NCBI RefSeq assembly: GCF_050279675.1
Contig: NZ_JBNNUK010000003.1
Location: 248,001 to 312,000 of the forward strand
Length of the DNA stretch: 64,000 nucleotides
Reading direction: 5' to 3'
From: Viridibacillus sp050279675
GTDB lineage: Bacteria; Bacillota; Bacilli; Bacillales_A; Planococcaceae
In this document: one piece after another, positions 1-8,531 of the stretch
How the letters are laid out: each line of letters opens with the position of its first letter
How positions within the stretch are numbered: the first letter of the stretch is position 1
Notes under the pieces: generated by a model
Told to the model about the DNA's origin: nothing
What the model saw: only the letters and a program-made list of their open reading frames with translations
Databases searched by the model: none
Program-made: the position numbers and the translations under genes

Positions 1-97
1 ATTGAATCTGTTTTAATCGTACAAATTGAGACGGATAGCGTTTTAAATCAATTTGATAGCGTGAAATGTAATCTTGTAGCTTAACTAATTGCGCCAT
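1..97 (-). CDS. N-terminal fragment of an unrecognised protein, cut by the window edge
   Basis: An open frame begins with ATG at 97 and runs off the window. An AGGGAAG ribosome site lies 7 bases upstream of the start. The 32 visible residues begin MAQLVKLQDYISRYQ and are basic and aromatic. I do not recognise the family and cannot assign a function. It is separated from the next minus-strand gene (dat) by a terminator, so it is probably transcribed on its own. Confidence 0.6.
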   Translation of the reverse strand, partial: MAQLVKLQDYISRYQIDLKRYPSQFVRLKQIQ

Positions 98-185
98 TAT
101 AAGCTTCCCTTCTAAGATAAATTCGTTCAAAAGCAGGATTATTTTTACTGTTTTATCTATCCATTCTACATGACGTAAAGAAAAA

Positions 186-232
186 AAAATAGAGAAGGCG
201 TTGATTTCGCCCACTCTATCTCTATATTTTGT
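186..232 (-). terminator. Rho-independent terminator of dat
   Basis: On the minus strand a GC-rich stem (ATAGAG-TGGGCG paired with CGCC-TTCTCTAT, loop AAATCAA) is followed by a run of nine T. It lies directly after the dat stop codon. Confidence 0.75.
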
Positions 233-236
233 AAAA

Positions 237-1088
237 TTATAAGGACCCTAACCGCTGTACACGTGCATCAAAAGCAGCTTGTAATTTTCTAGTCCATTCA
301 CCTGGTTTCCCATTGGCAATTATATTGTCATCAATTTGAATAATAGGCGTAATTTCAGAACTTGTTGATGACATAAAGAATTCATCCATGTCTAATGCTT
401 GCTCTGTTGTGAATGCTTCTTCTGTAACAGATAAACCTATTTCTTCACAAAGGGACATTATCACTCTTCTTGTAATCCCATTTAAGATTAAATTGTTAGT
501 TGGATGTGTATAGAGTACACCATCTTTTATACCATACATATTTGAAGAAGAACCTTCAGTTACAATTTCGCCACGATGTTGGATTGCTTCATAGCAACCT
601 GCTTGTTGTGCAGCTTCTTTTGCTAACACATTACCAAGTAAGTTTAAACTTTTAATATCGCAACGTAACCAGCGAATATCTTCTACAAATTTAGCTTTTA
701 CACCTTTTTCATACTTTTCAATTGAACGCTCACCTTTCATTGTATAAGCGATGAAGACTGGTTCAGGCGTAGGTGTCGGGAATGCATGAGCACGAGGTGA
801 AGAACCACGAGTAATTTGAAAATAGACATAGCCATTAACAATTTCGTTAGCTTCAATCAAATCATATACCATTTTATGGAGAACATCTTTTGTATACGGA
901 ATCACTATATTAATTTTTTCAGCACTTTCATAAAAACGGTCAATATGCTCAATTACTGTGAACATTGAGCCGTTATAAATTTTAATAACTTCATAGACGC
1001 CATCACCAAATTGATAGCCCCGGTCTTCTATAGAAAGTTTGATTTCTTCCTCTTTTACCAAACGGTCATTCCAAAGCATTGTTGTCAT
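237..1088 (-). CDS. dat: D-amino acid (D-alanine) aminotransferase
   Basis: PLP-dependent class IV aminotransferase that interconverts D-alanine and D-glutamate with 2-oxoglutarate or pyruvate, supplying D-amino acids for peptidoglycan. The 283 residues match the family's usual length. Landmark residues of the Bacillus enzyme can be placed: Tyr32 in the FGDGVYEV segment, Arg99 and His101 in SSPRAHAFP (substrate carboxylate clamp), and the Schiff-base lysine Lys146 in DIKSLNLL. The ATG at 1088 has a GAGGAG site 8 bases upstream. It is a single-gene unit bounded by terminators. The close relative, branched-chain aminotransferase, is less likely because of the Arg/His pair. Confidence 0.93.
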   Translation of the reverse strand: MTTMLWNDRLVKEEEIKLSIEDRGYQFGDGVYEVIKIYNGSMFTVIEHIDRFYESAEKINIVIPYTKDVLHKMVYDLIEANEIVNGYVYFQITRGSSPRAHAFPTPTPEPVFIAYTMKGERSIEKYEKGVKAKFVEDIRWLRCDIKSLNLLGNVLAKEAAQQAGCYEAIQHRGEIVTEGSSSNMYGIKDGVLYTHPTNNLILNGITRRVIMSLCEEIGLSVTEEAFTTEQALDMDEFFMSSTSSEITPIIQIDDNIIANGKPGEWTRKLQAAFDARVQRLGSL

Positions 1089-1162
1089 TCAAGCATCTCC
1101 TCAAGTCGTTTCTACACATATTTTACTCTTAGTTATCTGCCTCATTTTTATCACAATCATCA

Positions 1163-1202
1163 AAAAAGCGCAATGAATAAATATACTTCATTGCACTTTT
1201 AG
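1163..1202 (-). terminator. Terminator of the beta-helix gene
   Basis: The stem AAAAGTGCAATGAA / TTCATTGCGCTTTT (one G-U type mismatch) encloses a short AT loop and is followed by T residues on the minus strand. It sits between the stop of the beta-helix gene and dat. Confidence 0.75.
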
Positions 1203-1225
1203 GGGTTAAAATTAAATTAGAGGTA

Positions 1226-2449
1226 TTATTTTTTTAAATATACTTTTTCTGGTTTTGAGTAATTTTTAAACTCTTCATTAGATATTCGTATAAAATCTTC
1301 TTTCATGTTATGTCCATTGTTCATAGCTAATGCTTTTTTATTCGCTTCACTTAAATCATTGAAAATAGTCTCATATTCTTCCCCTGGTCCATTATTCTGC
1401 CAAACAATAAATTGCATTGCACGGCTTACGTTAGTAAACACATTATTTTGGAAAGTAGGATTTACCGCACCACTTGCTAAAATACCACGTAAATTACCTT
1501 CATTTACATTTGTGATGGTATTATTTTCAATAACTGAGTTTGACCAGTTCATCACACGGATTGCATCTGAACGTGTATTGGAAATTTCATTATTTCGAAT
1601 AATAATGCGGTCATGATATTTCCCACCAGAATACTTATGTGTTCCCACTGCTCGGTCAAGTAGATTAAATTTATTGTTTTCTATAACTACATTGAAATTT
1701 GGCTGAGCGTCAAATTTACTCCAAATTTGGCTCCAACCACTTGTTTTTGCATCTGGTGTATCAATATTGATGGCTTCTTTATTATAGCCTAGATAGTTTC
1801 TAGAGCCATCAAATGTACAGTTTTTCACAACTACGTTTTTTGAAGCATCCATTTCAATAAAATGTCCTGAGTACATATTTAAAAACGTAATATTATCTAC
1901 AACTATGTTTTGGTTATGCCCCATAATAATGGAGATAGCAGCAAGATCATAATCCATATCGATAGTTACTTCACCATGACCGATTAAGGAAATATTCTTT
2001 TCCCCTTTAAATTTGCCAAACGCATCATCTTCTTTTGCTTTAGAAGGTCTCACAAATTGGAATATGGATTTAGCTGGTTTCATGCTAGAACCCGTATCTG
2101 TTCCTTTAATTATTCTAACACCATCTTCAAATTCAATCGTTACATTAGATGGTACAAAAAGTGCGTTTGTAACTGTATATGTTCCTTCATTCAAAATCAG
2201 TGTTCCGCCACCCGTACTTTCTAGTTTTTCTAGATATGAACGTAACATATAATATTGCATCGTTTCACTAGTATAAGTGGAATAGTTCATATAATTTTCA
2301 TTGATTGGATCTGATAAAGGAGTAACTGTGTATACAGGCCTATCCTCCTGATCCGCTGCATTTACTGCATCTTTAGATATGTATAATAGTAAACTAAAAA
2401 ACAGAACTGTTGCTCCAAATAAAATACTTATTCTCTTAACATTAAGCAT
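1226..2449 (-). CDS. Secreted right-handed parallel beta-helix (pectate-lyase-fold) protein
   Basis: A 407-residue protein with an N-terminal export signal: a basic start, a hydrophobic segment at about residues 8-25, and a possible cleavage site after VNA near residue 31. From about residue 75 to 350 it shows repeated short strands rich in asparagine ladders (for example NVVVKNCTF, IIIRNNEIS, NSVIENNTI), typical of PbH1 repeats. Such folds occur in pectate lyases, polysaccharide epimerases and phage-type depolymerases. I cannot identify catalytic residues or a substrate, so the enzyme class is open. It has its own terminator and no sugar-related neighbours. Start ATG 2449 has GGAG upstream. 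Confidence 0.75.
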   Translation of the reverse strand: MLNVKRISILFGATVLFFSLLLYISKDAVNAADQEDRPVYTVTPLSDPINENYMNYSTYTSETMQYYMLRSYLEKLESTGGGTLILNEGTYTVTNALFVPSNVTIEFEDGVRIIKGTDTGSSMKPAKSIFQFVRPSKAKEDDAFGKFKGEKNISLIGHGEVTIDMDYDLAAISIIMGHNQNIVVDNITFLNMYSGHFIEMDASKNVVVKNCTFDGSRNYLGYNKEAINIDTPDAKTSGWSQIWSKFDAQPNFNVVIENNKFNLLDRAVGTHKYSGGKYHDRIIIRNNEISNTRSDAIRVMNWSNSVIENNTITNVNEGNLRGILASGAVNPTFQNNVFTNVSRAMQFIVWQNNGPGEEYETIFNDLSEANKKALAMNNGHNMKEDFIRISNEEFKNYSKPEKVYLKK

Positions 2450-2563
2450 TGATCTAAAATCTCCTTTATGTTGAGTATAATATATAACAAACCCCCATCC
2501 AAATATTAGAAGGGGGGTTAATAATTAGTGTACTATACTTTTACATTTCAAAAAAGGTAAATC

Positions 2564-3955
2564 TTATTTCGTTGCGAGTTCGACAATGGCATCTGCATAA
2601 ATAGCAGCAGCCTTCACTAAGTTTTCAACTACAACAAACTCATCTGCCTGGTGCGCGATATCAGGCTCACCTGGGAATAGCATACCAAAAGCTACACCTG
2701 TTTTTAATTCACGTGCGTAAGTACCACCACCAATTGATAATAGCTCGGCTTTTTCCCCAGTATTACGCTCATAAACTTTAATGAGTTTTTGGATTAACTC
2801 TTCTTTCTCATCTACATAATGAGGAGCTGAGTTTTCTGCTATATCTAACGTAAATCCATTTTTAGCAAGCTGTTGTTGAGCCGCAGTTATTTTTTCATCA
2901 TATGGATATGTGACAGAATAGCGCATACTTACTTGCACTTCTCCACCTTTCCCCGCTTCGAATGAAATTACCCCTGCATTAAGAGTAGTATCGCCAGACA
3001 TATCATCATTGAAATCTAGTCCTAAAGCATGCCCACGCGTTTCTTCACCAAAAGCAGTTACTAAGAACTGTACAAATTCTTTTGAACCTAAAGTTGTTAA
3101 TTGTGTATTCAAGAATGCTGCTAGTTTTACTGCTGCATTCACACCCGCATTTGGCTCCATTGCGTGAGCAGATTTCCCCTTAATAGAAACAATAATTACA
3201 TCAGATACCTTTTCAATCGCACCTTGTAAGCTCTCTTGTTGCAAATATGCTTGAAATGCTTCTTCAAAATCAGCAGATACATTTTGAATTTCGGCTTTTG
3301 CATTATCAGGCACCATATTCGTACGATGACCTGCTTTGAAAGAAATTAATTGTTCGTTTTCAGCTGTTTTTTGCTGTTGGCTAAATACTAATACAGCTAT
3401 TCCTTTTTCAGCATTAATAATTGGAAAATCAGCATCTGGGGCAAATCCTAAAGTTGGCATTTCTTCTTTCTCAAAATAGCGAGTTACACAACGGAATCCA
3501 GTTTCTTCATCAGAACCGATAATTAAACGTACTCGACGATCTAGTTGAACCCCTGAATCCTTCACCATTTTCATAGCGAGCCAAGCAGCCATTGTTGGAC
3601 CTTTGTCATCAATTGCCCCTCGTCCAAATAATTTGCCATCCTCGACAACACCACCAAACGGAGGATGTTGCCAATCACTCCCTGCAGGTACTACATCAAC
3701 ATGACAAAGGATTCCAACTAGCTCTTCACCTTGCCCCATTTCAATATGCCCTGCCATATTATCGATATTCTTTGTCGATAACCCCTGCTCTTCACCTTTT
3801 TGTAATAACCAATTCATCGCTTTTAATGGTCCTTCACCAAAAGGTGCTTCTGCCGTAATTGTTGTTTCATCTAAAACACTTTCAATTTGCACTAATTCTT
3901 GCAATTCTTTAATCAATTCGTCTTGTCTTTCTTGAGCTTGTATTAACCAATTCAA
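2564..3955 (-). CDS. pepV: Xaa-His dipeptidase PepV (M20 family)
   Basis: Cytoplasmic zinc dipeptidase (B. subtilis YtjP, lactobacillal PepV) that hydrolyses dipeptides, including N-terminal beta-alanine or D-alanine types. Metal ligands and catalytic residues of the M20 family are visible: His85 and Asp87 in HVDVVPAG, Asp116/117 in GAIDDKGP, Glu150/151 in SDEETG, and a C-terminal His in the segment DIAHQADE. The length of 463 is normal for PepV. Translation begins at a TTG (3955) preceded by a perfect AAGGAGG at 7 bases. It is divergent from ytzE, as pepV and ytzE are neighbours in B. subtilis. Confidence 0.92.
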   Translation of the reverse strand: MNWLIQAQERQDELIKELQELVQIESVLDETTITAEAPFGEGPLKAMNWLLQKGEEQGLSTKNIDNMAGHIEMGQGEELVGILCHVDVVPAGSDWQHPPFGGVVEDGKLFGRGAIDDKGPTMAAWLAMKMVKDSGVQLDRRVRLIIGSDEETGFRCVTRYFEKEEMPTLGFAPDADFPIINAEKGIAVLVFSQQQKTAENEQLISFKAGHRTNMVPDNAKAEIQNVSADFEEAFQAYLQQESLQGAIEKVSDVIIVSIKGKSAHAMEPNAGVNAAVKLAAFLNTQLTTLGSKEFVQFLVTAFGEETRGHALGLDFNDDMSGDTTLNAGVISFEAGKGGEVQVSMRYSVTYPYDEKITAAQQQLAKNGFTLDIAENSAPHYVDEKEELIQKLIKVYERNTGEKAELLSIGGGTYARELKTGVAFGMLFPGEPDIAHQADEFVVVENLVKAAAIYADAIVELATK

Positions 3956-4125
3956 ATTCGTTCCTCCTTACACTTTTCATAAATCTATTTTACACTGTTC
4001 CTTACTTCGAAGATAGAAATAACATAGAGTTAGGAAATACACGAACATTCTTCCAGTTAACCCATTAAATAATTCGTGAATGACTATGAACATACTGTTA
4101 CAACTTTGTAAATACAAACAAAACG

Positions 4126-4155
4126 TTGGAAAAGTATAAGATTTTTCGTTATAAT
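4126..4155 (+). promoter_or_regulatory. Sigma-A type promoter for ytzE
   Basis: A TTGGAA -35 (4126-4131) and a perfect TATAAT -10 (4150-4155) are separated by 18 bases, about 140 bases upstream of the ytzE start. This is the only strong signal in the 343-base gap between pepV and ytzE. Confidence 0.55.
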
Positions 4156-4201
4156 CGAATTGTCAGACAATCATATTCTGACGATCAACTAAAAGAAGGG
4201 G

Positions 4202-4315
4202 ATGTCTAAGGCAAAAGAAAAAAAGCCTGAAATACATCGCATATATTATCGTCCGCTAGTCTTTGCCATGAGAATTAAGATGAAGGAGTGGTTCAACTTT
4301 GAAACCAACTACTGA
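4202..4315 (+). CDS. Possible 37-codon leader ORF overlapping the ytzE start
   Basis: An ATG at 4202 opens a basic 37-residue frame (begins MSKAKEKKPE, ends NFETNY) that stops 14 bases inside ytzE in another frame. It lies downstream of the predicted promoter. The ribosome site is poor: a GGGG run touches the ATG. It could be a translated leader coupled to ytzE or simply an open frame by chance. No homologue is recognised. Confidence 0.25.
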   Translation: MSKAKEKKPEIHRIYYRPLVFAMRIKMKEWFNFETNY

Positions 4316-4520
4316 TCGGATGCTCAATCGTATTAAAGATGTGTATATGTACATTCTTAGCAATGGGACTGTAACTACACAAGATTTAGTCGATGAATTC
4401 GGTATTACTCCTCGCACCATTCAAAGAGATTTGAATGTGTTAGCCTTTAATGACTTGGTAGAAAGCCCAAGTCGAGGTAACTGGACAACGACGCGTAAAA
4501 AAGTGAAAATGACATCATAG
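4299..4520 (+). CDS. ytzE: Small DeoR-type helix-turn-helix regulator YtzE
   Basis: A 73-residue protein consisting essentially of one DeoR-family winged helix-turn-helix: ILSNGTVTTQDLVDEFGI followed by TPRTIQRDLNVLAFNDLV, where the recognition helix is TPRTIQRDL. There is no sugar-phosphate sensor domain, as in B. subtilis YtzE. Regulatory targets are unknown. The start is a TTG with AAGGAG 10 bases upstream. It is convergent with ytzG, sharing a bidirectional terminator. Confidence 0.85.
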   Translation: MKPTTDRMLNRIKDVYMYILSNGTVTTQDLVDEFGITPRTIQRDLNVLAFNDLVESPSRGNWTTTRKKVKMTS

Positions 4521-4648
4521 AACCATTCGATGAGTTAGATCTCACGCTTTTCGTTGAATAAGACGTTAACATTTGCCTTTATTTAGATTTATCATGCTGA
4601 TTGCAAAAACGTCTTTTCAAAATCACTATTAAATTTATTACATGTAAA

Positions 4649-4688
4649 AAAGAATGACCATGCTGCGTCGCTTGGTCATTCTTTTTGT
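4649..4688. terminator. Bidirectional terminator between ytzE and ytzG
   Basis: A perfect 14-bp stem AAAAAGAATGACCA / TGGTCATTCTTTTT with a 12-base loop, flanked by A and T runs, lies between two convergent genes. Confidence 0.9.
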
Positions 4689-4689
4689 T

Positions 4690-5397
4690 TTAAGATTTTA
4701 AGCTATTTAATTCTTCTTCAGTTAACTCGCGGTATTCACCAAGTTCTAATTGTTCATCTAATTTTAATGACCCCATTGAAAGACGTTTTAAATACGTCAC
4801 CTTTTTCCCAACCGACTCAAACATACGCTTCACCTGATGGAATTTTCCTTCTGAAATCGTCAATTCAATTTCAGAAGTAGGACCAGCATTTAAAATAACT
4901 AGCTCACCAGGTTTTGTCATATAGCCATCTTCTAGCATGACACCTCTAGAAAATGCTTCAATATCCGCATCTGTTACTTCACCATCAATTTGCGCATAAT
5001 ACACTTTCGGAACATGCTTTTTCGGTGACAATAAGTTATGTGTCAATCCACCGTCATTTGTGATCAACAGTAAACCTTCTGTATCTTTATCTAAACGTCC
5101 TACAGGGAACGGTTCAAAATGTGCATGAAAAGGGTCTAGTAGATCGATAACTGTCTGATCATGCAAATCTTCTGTTGCTGAAATTACACCCGGTGGCTTG
5201 TGCATCATTAAATAAATAAATTCTTGATAATGCACACGCTCTCCTAATACTGACACATTTTGTTTTACAGGATCTACATGTTTTGATACATCTTTTGCTA
5301 CTTCGCCGTCAACAGTTACTGCTTTCATCTTCAGTAACTGTTTGATTTCTTTACGCGAACCGTAGCCCATATTGGATAATAATTTATCTAAGCGCAT
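4690..5397 (-). CDS. ytzG: 16S rRNA-type pseudouridine synthase (RsuA family, YtzG)
   Basis: Converts a specific uridine of ribosomal RNA to pseudouridine. An S4 RNA-binding domain covers about residues 1-60 (MRLDKLLSNMGYGSR), followed by the RsuA/RluB catalytic domain with the catalytic aspartate Asp103 in GRLDKDTEGLL and the HQVKRMF motif near residue 187. The length of 235 fits RsuA-type enzymes. The start ATG has AGGAGG at 5 bases. It sits 9 bases after ytgP, so the two are probably one operon. The exact target nucleotide cannot be read from sequence. Confidence 0.9.
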   Translation of the reverse strand: MRLDKLLSNMGYGSRKEIKQLLKMKAVTVDGEVAKDVSKHVDPVKQNVSVLGERVHYQEFIYLMMHKPPGVISATEDLHDQTVIDLLDPFHAHFEPFPVGRLDKDTEGLLLITNDGGLTHNLLSPKKHVPKVYYAQIDGEVTDADIEAFSRGVMLEDGYMTKPGELVILNAGPTSEIELTISEGKFHQVKRMFESVGKKVTYLKRLSMGSLKLDEQLELGEYRELTEEELNSLKS

Positions 5398-5406
5398 TTT
5401 TTCCTC

Positions 5407-7014
5407 CTACATGCCAAGCTTGCGTGAAATTCTTGTAATTCGTTCTCCTAATAATTTTTGGGCTAAGCCAACTCGTAGAGAACAATATCCGTATACAACG
5501 ACTCCTACAGTTGCACAAATCGTTAAGTATAGTAGTGCTTGCCATTTTGTTTCTGCCACACCCATTAACAATAATAATTTATGGACGATGATAACAATAG
5601 CTGCCATTATGGCAGTTAAAATAGTTATCAAAATTGAACGTCTAATAACAACAAATGATCTGTAATTTAACGCTTTTTTCAGTACGACCATATTAATGAC
5701 GATCGATACAGTATAGCCCATCGCTGTCGCTATGATTGCACCTTTTGTTTGAAAAGCTTCAATCAGTGGTATGTTGACGGTAAGTTTTACTAAAATCCCT
5801 GTTAATAAACTAAAAACAATCCACTTTTGATAATCGATTCCTTGTAATAAGGCTGCTGTCACTTGGAAAAAAGCAAATAAAATCGCTACTGGTGCGTATG
5901 CTGCTAAAATACTCGCACCCATTGCATCATTTGAATATAACAAATGATAAATATCTTTAGACAGTATTGAGATTCCAACTACAGCTGGTAAAGTGACAAA
6001 TAATAAAATTTGATACGTTTTATCCATCGCATGAATAAGTTGTGTATGCTCTCCGCTTGTAAAATACTTTGTAATTGTTGGTACTAAAGCCATCGAAAAA
6101 CCTGTTGCAAGCATGACTGGAATAATAACAATTTTATGAGTTGTAAAATTCAGCATACTTAAATATAAATCCGTTACACTCGATAAACCAATGTTCGCCA
6201 TAGCTGTATTAAATGTTAGCATATCAACTAACTGGAATAGTGGGTTTGCCACCCCAACAAATACAAATGGAATGGAATAACGAATGACTTCGGAATAAAT
6301 TTCTTTATACGATAACTTACCAGAAGAAACACTTTGAGAAAGCTTCAAATCAAACTCCGGTTTTAATCGTTTCCAATAATAATAGAGAACCAATAGTCCC
6401 CCAAGTGCTCCGATAAATGCAGAAAACACCGCAAATGAAATAGCTGTCTCTGCTAATCCTCCAAATACTTTCACTATTAAAAATGAACCTATTAGTAGCG
6501 CAATAATACGCACAATTTGCTCAATCAATTGTGAAATAGCAGTTGGTTTCATATGGTCATAACCTTGGAAAAAACCACGAACTAAACTCATAAAAGGTAC
6601 GACAATAAGCGCGAAACTAACCCAGCGAATAACTGATGCTATTTGAGCAACAGAAAAAATTTGCTCTTCATCTTTAATAACTAAATGTGCAATCGGCGTT
6701 GCTAATAAAAAAAGAATTAAAAATGATAAAAAACCAGTGATTGTCATGATAAGTAAACCAGACTTCACAAGTTTTCGCCCTGACTCATAATCACCTATAC
6801 TATTGTATTTCGATACAAATTTTGAAACTGCAATTGGCGCGCCTGAAATCGCCACCGACAGCATTATTGTATATGGAATGTAGGCATACGAATATAACGC
6901 AACATTTTCTTGCCCTATGATGGCGTAAAACGGGAATACGTAAACGAGGCCAAGTACTTTCGATAAAAACATGCCAATGGTCAAAATGGCAGTGCTTTTC
7001 ATTAATGATGACAT
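5407..7014 (-). CDS. ytgP: Lipid II flippase-like membrane protein YtgP (MurJ/MOP superfamily)
   Basis: A 535-residue polytopic protein with about 14 hydrophobic segments spread along its whole length. Its N-terminus (KSTAILTIGMFLSKVLGLVY) is the conserved MviN/PST opening. In B. subtilis YtgP is a MurJ-type flippase that exports the peptidoglycan precursor lipid II. The broader family also exports polysaccharide units, so the substrate is inferred from homology. It precedes ytzG in a likely operon. The start at 7014 is preceded by a weak AAGGG site. Confidence 0.85.
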   Translation of the reverse strand: MSSLMKSTAILTIGMFLSKVLGLVYVFPFYAIIGQENVALYSYAYIPYTIMLSVAISGAPIAVSKFVSKYNSIGDYESGRKLVKSGLLIMTITGFLSFLILFLLATPIAHLVIKDEEQIFSVAQIASVIRWVSFALIVVPFMSLVRGFFQGYDHMKPTAISQLIEQIVRIIALLIGSFLIVKVFGGLAETAISFAVFSAFIGALGGLLVLYYYWKRLKPEFDLKLSQSVSSGKLSYKEIYSEVIRYSIPFVFVGVANPLFQLVDMLTFNTAMANIGLSSVTDLYLSMLNFTTHKIVIIPVMLATGFSMALVPTITKYFTSGEHTQLIHAMDKTYQILLFVTLPAVVGISILSKDIYHLLYSNDAMGASILAAYAPVAILFAFFQVTAALLQGIDYQKWIVFSLLTGILVKLTVNIPLIEAFQTKGAIIATAMGYTVSIVINMVVLKKALNYRSFVVIRRSILITILTAIMAAIVIIVHKLLLLMGVAETKWQALLYLTICATVGVVVYGYCSLRVGLAQKLLGERITRISRKLGM

Positions 7015-7104
7015 ACAACCCTTCCATTCTTCGTAAATCTAATGAACCTAAATGATAGTTTACAACTCAAAGAACAATTACTCAAATAGTTTATGTAAAT
7101 CATG

Positions 7105-7110
7105 TATAAT
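7105..7110 (+). promoter_or_regulatory. Probable -10 element of ytfP
   Basis: TATAAT lies 30 bases upstream of the ytfP start. No convincing -35 was found. The ribosome site AGAAAGTGAG follows at 7121-7130. Confidence 0.4.
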
Positions 7111-7139
7111 AAATAAAAAAAGAAAGTGAGTTCACATAT

Positions 7140-8399
7140 ATGTATGACGTCATAATAATCGGTGGGGGTCCCTCTGGCCTAATGGCCGCAATCGCTGCTG
7201 GCACTGAAAGAAAGAAAGTATTACTGCTTGAAAAAGGAACAAAATTAGGTAAGAAATTAGCTATCTCAGGAGGCGGTCGCTGTAATGTCACAAATCGCCT
7301 ACCTGTTGAAGAAATCGTCAAACATATTCCAGGAAATGGTCGATTCTTATACAGCCCGTTTACTGTTTATAACAACGAAGATATCATTGCCTTTTTTGAA
7401 GGCTTAGGCGTCGCTCTAAAAGAAGAAGATCATGGGCGTATGTTCCCTGTCTCCAATCGTGCGCAAGACGTTGTAGATGCTATGATTAACGAATTACATC
7501 GCTTAAAAGTAGATGTTCGAATAAGTACAACCGTTAGTAAATTATTAATGGATGAGAACAAAATTCTAGGCGTACGCTTAGCAAATGGTGAAGAAATACT
7601 TTCAAATGCAGTCGTAGTAGCAGTTGGTGGTAAAGCTGTACCACAAACAGGTTCGACAGGAGATGGCTATCCTTGGGCTGAGAAGGCCGGTCATACTGTA
7701 ACAGATCTCTATCCAACAGAAGTTCCTCTACTTTCAAACGAAAACTTCATCCGCCTTCGCGAACTACAAGGATTAGCATTACGTGATGTAGCTGTTTCCG
7801 TGCTAAACAAAAAAAGCAAACCTTTAGTAACACATCAAATGGACATGCTTTTTACTCACTTCGGTTTAAGTGGACCTGCCATTTTACGCTGTAGCCAATT
7901 CGTCGTAAAAGAAATGAAGAAAAACGGTGGTAACCCAGTTACTATTCGCATTCAATCATTAATGGATTACAACGAAGAATCTGCATTCCAAATGCTCTTT
8001 AAACTGGCAAAAGATGAGCCGAAAAAAGCATTAAAAAACGTGTGGAAAGGTATTGTACTTGAGCGCTGGCTATTATTCCTACTAGAGCGTGCTGGCCTTG
8101 ACGCACAATCTATCGGTGCTGACCTTGCTGCAGAGAAAACACGTTTATTTGCAAAAGAATTGGTCGCATTTGAAATGACTGTGAATGGTACACAACCATT
8201 AGAAAAAGCTTTCGTAACTGGCGGCGGCGTTTCAGTAAAAGAGATTGAGCCTAAAACAATGGCTTCTAAAAAGAAACTCGGCCTTTATTTCTGTGGTGAA
8301 ATTTTAGATGTTCATGGTTATACAGGCGGATACAATATTACTTCTGCACTTGTAACTGGGCGAATTGCTGGTATGAGTGCTGCTCAATTTACAAACTAG
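7140..8399 (+). CDS. ytfP: HI0933-type FAD-dependent oxidoreductase YtfP
   Basis: A 419-residue flavoprotein with the dinucleotide-binding motif GGGPSGLMAA at residues 8-17, the family segment GKKLAISGGGRCNVTN near residue 37, and the C-terminal FAD contact GEILDVHGYTGGYNI followed by A. These are signatures of the HI0933/YhiN-like family. Its physiological reaction is not established. It is divergent from ytgP and convergent with the acyl-CoA dehydrogenase at 8532. Confidence 0.85.
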   Translation: MYDVIIIGGGPSGLMAAIAAGTERKKVLLLEKGTKLGKKLAISGGGRCNVTNRLPVEEIVKHIPGNGRFLYSPFTVYNNEDIIAFFEGLGVALKEEDHGRMFPVSNRAQDVVDAMINELHRLKVDVRISTTVSKLLMDENKILGVRLANGEEILSNAVVVAVGGKAVPQTGSTGDGYPWAEKAGHTVTDLYPTEVPLLSNENFIRLRELQGLALRDVAVSVLNKKSKPLVTHQMDMLFTHFGLSGPAILRCSQFVVKEMKKNGGNPVTIRIQSLMDYNEESAFQMLFKLAKDEPKKALKNVWKGIVLERWLLFLLERAGLDAQSIGADLAAEKTRLFAKELVAFEMTVNGTQPLEKAFVTGGGVSVKEIEPKTMASKKKLGLYFCGEILDVHGYTGGYNITSALVTGRIAGMSAAQFTN

Positions 8400-8430
8400 C
8401 TCCAATTTTTAATTCTTTTATTTCATTATT

Positions 8431-8470
8431 AAAGCCATTATTTCGATTTCACTCGAAATAATGGCTTTTT
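8431..8470. terminator. Bidirectional terminator, ytfP / acyl-CoA gene cluster
   Basis: A perfect 16-bp stem AAAGCCATTATTTCGA / TCGAAATAATGGCTTT with a 6-base loop closes both ytfP and the nine-gene minus-strand cluster. Confidence 0.92.
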
Positions 8471-8531
8471 ATGTTATTTATACAAATTTTTTATAGTTCA
8501 CTTTTATTATGGATAGAAATAAGTATCGACT

